A stretch of 64,000 nucleotides of DNA from Psococerastis gibbosa. Lineage: Eukaryota > Arthropoda > Insecta > Psocodea > Psocidae. A program made the translations under genes and the position numbers. The stretch lies in contig OZ020486.1 of assembly GCA_963971405.1 (NCBI GenBank), forward strand, positions 18,375,419 through 18,439,418, read 5' to 3'. Positions within the stretch are counted from its first letter, which is position 1. Each line of letters starts with the position of its first letter. The notes under the pieces are model-generated. The model saw only the letters and a program-made list of their open reading frames with translations. It ran no database searches and was not told where the DNA came from. Positions 42,020-64,000 of the stretch are shown piece by piece.

Positions 42020-58006
<15,987 letters not shown>

Positions 58007-60527
58007 AAATAGGATATTATGACATTTGACAAGTGTGTAGAGATGGAATATTGAGGCGATTTGAAGACCTGGTGAAGATTTTGTGCATTTTTTATATTTT
58101 CGGACAGAAGTAAGATCGTAACGTAAAAACAGTTATCAATTTTAACAGTAGATTGACTTGGTTGAAGAGGCAACCTCCTTAGGACATTACATCAGAACTA
58201 GAGAGAACCTTCGATCTATGCTTTACCGGTGAGCATCGTATTTACCACTACACTACGGATTCCACCATTCTCATTATTGACTGGATACGCTACTTGATGC
58301 TCAACGACATGATTCATATTTTTTTTAGATAGGTTAGGACAGCCACACAACCACCTAACTGAACAAGTCTGCGAGCTTGAACTTCTTTGTAATCCAGTAA
58401 TTTAGTCATTGCTGAGTACGGTGGAATCTGCAGTAAACACGATGCGCCAGTAAGGCTTAGATCGGTTCAGATTATTCTTGATACTCTAGTTCGGATATAT
58501 TATTCTATACAATAAAAACCCCCAAAGTTTTGCATGTTTAGTTTTAATAACGACTTTTTATTTGCAATTTTGCATTGCATTGCAGCCAATGAAAGCTATT
58601 CTAATAAAACACCATGTTTAGTTGGCACAGTGTTTTCAATTTCAAAATGTGCAGGTCTTCAATTGGCTGATTTTAGAGTGTATAGTGCCATATTGGTGCG
58701 TGGATCAGTTCTTCAATTGCAAACACTCAATTTCCTTTTCTAATTTTATTTGGTGACAGACTTAATTGTTCCCTTTTTGAAAGAGCCGTGACTTAAAACC
58801 TGCGTGTCATGTCAATGTGTTTGTAAAATTAAAATATCGCTATGTCTATGTACAGTATGTTATGAGTAAGTGATGCTGACAAATTTTACGTAGTGACATT
58901 TGAAGCCGGATAAAATAGTCGGCTCACGAATGCAGAGGACGATAGCGTACTACAACTAGTAGTTAAATTGAAATAATTATCAATAATAAAAAAGAAAATA
59001 TTGATATTGATAGCTTAACAAAAGGGAACACTTAAATTTAAATAAATAATGAGTGATGTAATGGTGCCTTAAGGCAATGAACACTAAACTTGCCTCTTTC
59101 CTTTTGTTAGTTGCATTCAAAAGCAACTTAATTTCTCTCTTATATAAATTTAATTATGTACCGTATGTTACTTATAGGATGGAAGTATTTTAAAGTTTAT
59201 TATTTAAGTTTATATTGCTATATTTTTATCACTATCAGTGTCTTACCAATATGAGGCAATAATTGCGCTGTCTGTGCCTTCTAATATAGCAAATTATTAG
59301 ATAATTAGGTAATGTACTTGTAATTTTTTTACTGAAATATTGTGGTAGGCCTTTTTTGAGAAACTATGCCGTCCTACATTTGAAAGTTGGCAGCAAATTT
59401 TTTGTTTGATGTTTTTGTATTGATGTATTTAAATGGAATTTCATGCTGCTTTATATGTTAGCTACTTGTGTGACTGTTTCTTTTTAAATCGTGTCGTTTT
59501 TACAATTTTATTCTTCAGCAATAATGCTGGCTCCCTACTATTATTCATGCTTACTGGGAATGAAGCTGTTAATTGAACAAATTGTGATAGAAAAAAAACT
59601 TAATAACTCTTGCTGTAAACACCAAGGTAGCTTAAACTCCTGTAATATATTTTACAGTATCATTTTAATGTGAAAATTCGGATGTCTTATGATTACAGAA
59701 ATAAGCCAGCACAGGTATTGAAATAGACTGGTTAATTAAAATGTGTTTTAAAATTTAATGAAGAGGAAGGTGACCGTTGACATAGGCCATCCCTCGATCA
59801 CCCCAAAATGCGTTGCTTTACATTTTTTATTGAATTTAATGCTTTAATGATTATCATTTAATGATTTGGTCTATTCAGTTAGCAGAGGACCTTTCCAAAC
59901 CTACGAGGAATTTTTGGATTTTAGAGCAGGCCTTTTTCCGTGATATTAATGGGCGACAGAAATTTACCGAATTATCAAATTCATGGTAAAATTATAACAA
60001 AAATGCAAACCCCTTAAAAGACTAAAGTATGGCGTATGGAATAGTCCTCTACCAAATGTTTATAGCTTGTATATTTAAGTAATAACTTAAATAGAAGCCA
60101 ACCTATTTTGAGGAGATCCCGGGGTGACCAATGCCAATAATCAGCTTCCTTCTTCTAAATAATGCTTTTTTAAAATTTTGAACGGTTTAGTATGAAACTT
60201 GTACGCTATGTTCTGTACCTATCAGAATTTATGTCCCAGCTGAGACTTTTTACTATTTTATAAACGAACAGTGGTTGACCATTTACCACTGTAAAAACTG
60301 AAACCATGAAAACGTAGGTTATCTCATTGGGGGGGGGGGGGGGGGGGGGGGTTGTTCAATCTCGGCATGGTAAACTTTTAGCTGCTAAATTGTCTTATAC
60401 CTTCATCAATTATATTTATGATATTTCTAATGAAAGTAAAATATGGTAAAGAAGTCAGTAGTGAACTTTCAACTCCATGGATTGATGCGATTAGCTGTGC
60501 CCAATAATTAAACTAATATATCTTTCT

Positions 60528-60998
60528 GCAGCCCGATCATGGCGATATAATACCATGCCACGTGATGGTATTAATTCAATTGTTTAAAGTAAATGAACAG
60601 TCAATTTCAATTTTTTTTAATTTTTGATGTTTGTAATCGTCGCAAGAGTGCTAAGCGCGATAAATTCACATTGTGTTTATTATATTTAAACAATTGAATG
60701 ATCTTAGGCTATATTTTTGGTGAGTTTCTTAATTTAGATGTAGACAAATTATTAATATATTTCAAAATTAAAACTTGTTCATTTTAATGTATATTTTTGT
60801 AGGGCGTTTTATATTTGCTATTTATATTTATATTTACTACGGCATCGTCGTGTCAGTTCAGTTCTTGAGTATTGCCAACATCACAATTTAAAAAATTCTG
60901 AAATTTACTTTTAATTTATTTTAAACAATTGAATTAATACCATCACGCGACAAGGCATTATATTAACCTTGGTATTATAATCGCCATGATCGGGCTGC
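60528..60998. mobile_element. Hairpin element with GCAGCCCGATCATGGCG ends, copy 2
   Basis: GCAGCCCGATCATGGCG on the left is mirrored by CGCCATGATCGGGCTGC on the right. Inside, GGTATTAATTCAATTGTTTA is mirrored by TAAACAATTGAATTAATACC near the other end, leaving a loop of about 300 bases. It shares its ends with 21822-21985, but the interiors differ. No ORF is present. Confidence 0.85.
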
Positions 60999-63499
60999 TG
61001 GGGTACGTGAATTTAAATAAAAATGTGTTAGTAGGCTATACCTAAAAATTAAATAAATGCTGCTATTAATGTTTTGTCAATGTTTCCATTATTGGTGCTT
61101 GGAATACTTTTGTGATCTTCCACAACCATTTTATTAAATTACTATTAATATTATGTAATTTTGTGTCCTTCTTAGTTTGTTCTAAGATCGGAAAACAAAA
61201 GCTCTTAAAATGTAAATCGCAGTTATTCTTCAGAGGTATTTTTTAGTTTCTTTGATTGAATTAACTGTTAATGGTTTGGCTGGTTTCTGTTGGTGGCAAG
61301 CATTTTAAAAATAATTAATGTTATGGTGGGGACTATGATTGAAATTTGGTGGTATTTATTTGACGTGCCTTACTTTCTGATACTGGTGGTTAGTGTAATT
61401 TAATTAAAGGCTAAATAATATACATAATCTAGAAGTCATGCGTGGAATAGATATACAATTCGGTTGGATGCGATTGAACAGATAGATTGTGCCCTACCCT
61501 GATTGGCGACATTGTCAATTTTAGCGGGTTTCTGCTCAGTTAAAATAATAAAAAGTGTTACCAATATTTTTTATAACACCTTTTCTGACAATTTGTAGGC
61601 TTTGCCATATTTTCCTTGTGATATAAAAACATGCCGAATCAATTATCAATGTTATAATATTATTGTAGTGACAGTATTACATCGTATCATTGTTACGAGG
61701 TACATAATGTAAGTGCATCCCACCAGTAAAATTCAGTTTAATTTGTTTTCTCTAAATGTTTGAACTCTAACAACAACTTAGTCCCGAAATGTGCATTATT
61801 TTGCCACATTTTTCGACAGGGAATTAATTTTGAAAGTGTTATTTTCTCGTTTTTGTAAAGATAATATTGTACCATGTACACTATGTATTTAACCTTACAC
61901 GTCAAAGACTATTAGCTGTTAACTGTTGTTTTACTGTACTAAGGTGATCCGTTAGTATTCTATGCCTTGCCTAGCATTGTATGTATGCTTACGTTCATCA
62001 ATTCAGTGTACAACACTGCAACATAATATCCTTTAAGGCAAAGGTTTATAAATAGTTTAAATACAAGCTATTAAAAAACAGACTGATTTACTGCTCTTCT
62101 AAAAAAGTGGTTTAAGGCTCTTCAACGTGATGTAGACTAATAATAATTCAAATGAGAAAATATAAAGTTAATGCAAAAGCCTGTATTTTTTGTGAATTTA
62201 ATAAAACCGTTTTCATATCTGCGGCTGAAGAGCGTGGAATTAATTGATTTCGTCAACATGTCACGGTTGTCCTTTGTTGACGAATTATTTTGTAATCTCT
62301 GTCTTAAATTGTCAATTAATTAGCATAACATTCAAGTGTGCCTATTATAATTGTGTTATCTATTATTGAAATGACTGGTCCACACTTACTTGGTAACAAA
62401 TTTCAGTCAAGTCAATGCAAAATGTGATATGAAGAGTGAAGTGCATTTAAAATAAGTTGAAATACAGTATATTTGAAATTTGGGAGACTTAGCGCTTAAA
62501 TAATTTTTGTGTAGCTGCAAGATGAAAATCGAAACGGCGCGAAATTGCGTGTCATAATTGCAACTTCTTCATATTTTTATTTATTTTTAATATCAGGCTA
62601 TTTCATCTCTGGTTTGTGAGCCTATGTCATAAACAAAATATGTATTGTGTTGTCAATAAGTATTTTTAGATGTTTTTTTTTATTTGAAGGGTCAGTGGGA
62701 TGTCTTAGGAAGTCACTTTTTATTCAATTTTAGTATAAAAACGTGGAAATGGAGATGTCCAACAGGTGAAGTTTAAAGAGGGGGAAATTTTAACACCGAT
62801 ATTAAAATGGTTTAAATAATTCCCGTTATTCTTTAAATACCAGAGAATGCATGTTCGAGAACCGTTGACGGACACTTCTTCCACTTCAATATTATACAAA
62901 ACAGAGGTTAACCACACGTCCAAATATGTGTTTCTCGATTTCACTAAAAAGTTAAGCAACATGACTTCCTAGTTCGCCTCCGACCCTTCAACTGCACGTT
63001 TTCGTGCTGATCATGTACAGTAATGTAGTCTCTTGCCTCGTCTCTTTATATTATAATAGCATTAACATTTTTAAAGATATTTGATTAAATTACATAGGTC
63101 AATTTATATTGTTTGCGTTTGCATTATTTCCTAATCACGGCTTTTAATGAATAGAACTATTGAGTTCGATATATGGTAGCCTATAAGTTTTTGATACAGC
63201 TGTAACGTTCCCAGACACCATGATACTGGGCCAGCCTATTCATACTAGGGTATCGCACACCATAAGGTAAGGCCACCATCTTACCCCCAAGGGGGCCGTG
63301 ATTTGATTGGCCAGCGTGGCGAGCTTTTTTTCGTGCCGGACATTCTTCGAAACTGTGATAGGAACAGCAGAGCACCGTGAATCGTTTTTGGAGGAAGTCA
63401 GCTCTCGTATTCGCGTACTTCTCAGCCATTTGTAAACAAATACAAAAAATAAAATTTCAATAGTAAAGTCATAAATGAAGCGTCATGAAATAAAAGAAA

Positions 63500-63740
63500 T
63501 GTTCCTGTTCGTTTTGGTACCTAGTATGTGGCCGTGGCTAACACCAATTGGCCACAGCTTTGGAACTCCTTCGACCTGACATCCTGTGACCGTTAAATTT
63601 TATTGTTTATAATTATGGCCGATTAGTGATGGCTACATAATGTACATCAAAGCGTAGAGAAATATATTTTCTAGTTTATGATACCTCATTTATCGCTATA
63701 CGATCGATATTTCATGAGAAATTGGACTTTACGAAAAAAG
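63500..63740. repeat. Interspersed repeat family Y
   Basis: TAGTATGTGGCCGTGGCTAA then CACCAATTGGCCACAG, CATCAAAGCGTAGAGAAATA and ACGATCGATATTTCATGAGA are family Y landmarks in an inverted-repeat arrangement. The CGATCGATATTTC(C)TGTGAAATT end recurs at about 32920 and 36655. Confidence 0.6.
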
Positions 63741-63904
63741 AATGGAATGGGGCATTTCAGTTGAACTCGCTCTATGGTCGTGAATTTCAGGTCTAAACTT
63801 GGTTGAATCAAGTACAGTGTGAAACTTGTAGGCATTGCCGATTGTGGCTGGTGTGGGTTGATAGCGAAGACGTGTACCAGTTTTCCAGCAGCCAAAATTC
63901 ATTG

Positions 63905-64000
63905 GGAAACAATAACAATGTCTAAAAATTCGAGGTTGTTGTTTCCAACGCCTACTTTCAGCATTTCTGCTTTAAGCAACCCTGTCAGCCTGGCGGGGAA
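63905..64000 (-). repeat. Family X repeat end at the window edge
   Basis: GTTGTTTCCAACGCCTACTT, TCAGCATTTCTGCTTTAAGC and CCCTGTCAGCCTGGCGGGG are the reverse complement of the family X end at 45060-45145. It runs off the window. Confidence 0.6.

Larger units (their letters stand above)
58007..64000. other. YAP1 3' UTR and downstream region, no further gene recognised
   Basis: ORFs are short and unconvincing on both strands. AATAAA at 58511-58516 is the first clear candidate polyadenylation signal, but many others follow, so the 3' end of YAP1 is undetermined. The region contains a 23-base G run (60329-60351), the hairpin element at 60528-60998, a family Y repeat (63500-63740) and the start of an inverted family X repeat at the right edge. 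Confidence 0.55.

Overview
This is a window of animal nuclear DNA, most likely from an arthropod. It is AT-rich, genes are split by GT/AG introns of about 0.1 to 9 kb, and transposable elements and hairpin-forming repeats are dense. I cannot name the species. The arthropod guess rests on the compact Yorkie/YAP protein (two WW domains, about 397 residues) and on the repeat content; a crustacean or a non-model insect would both fit.

Genes, left to right. (1) 4243-19365 (+): the 3' 17 coding exons of an ankyrin/BTB protein of the ABTB2/ABTB3 (BTBD11) family; its first exon(s) were not found and probably lie upstream of the window. (2) 22183-25133 (+): a complete four-exon ARL1, the small Arf-like GTPase of the trans-Golgi, whose first exon carries only four coding bases. 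(3) 29177-30200 and beyond (-): the 5' part of an unrecognised gene encoding a short hydrophobic, membrane-type N-terminus; its 3' exons were not found. (4) 32621-39123 (-): a complete six-exon orthologue of LRMDA (leucine-rich melanocyte differentiation-associated protein), pieced together by splice phase; most of its exons are too short to stand out as ORFs. (5) 42020-58006 (+): a complete six-exon Yorkie/YAP1 co-activator, the effector of the Hippo pathway, with a TEAD-binding region, 14-3-3/LATS sites, two WW domains, a coiled coil, a phosphodegron-like segment and a C-terminal TWL PDZ ligand. LRMDA and YAP1 are divergent, with about 2.9 kb between their start codons. These genes form no obvious operon-like functional unit.

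Repeats fill most of the rest. At least seven copies of one tRNA-derived SINE occur, one split by a hAT-like element with an 8-bp target duplication. A family of short, nearly palindromic Harbinger-type MITEs has TTA/TAA target duplications, and one copy sits only a few bases inside an LRMDA splice donor. There are also two related palindromes (the larger contains a degenerate hammerhead-ribozyme-like core), two copies of a GATCATGGCG-ended hairpin element, a perfect-TSD hAT MITE, a decayed Tc1/mariner transposase, a decayed LINE endonuclease fragment, a 162-bp tandem duplication and a four-fold 21-bp palindromic satellite. The last 6 kb (58007-64000) holds no recognisable coding exon and probably includes a long YAP1 3' UTR.

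No CRISPR array, rRNA, viral gene or bacterial-type system was seen. The observations most worth following up are the LRMDA gene with its splice-adjacent MITE, the unassigned membrane-protein gene, and the hairpin repeat families.
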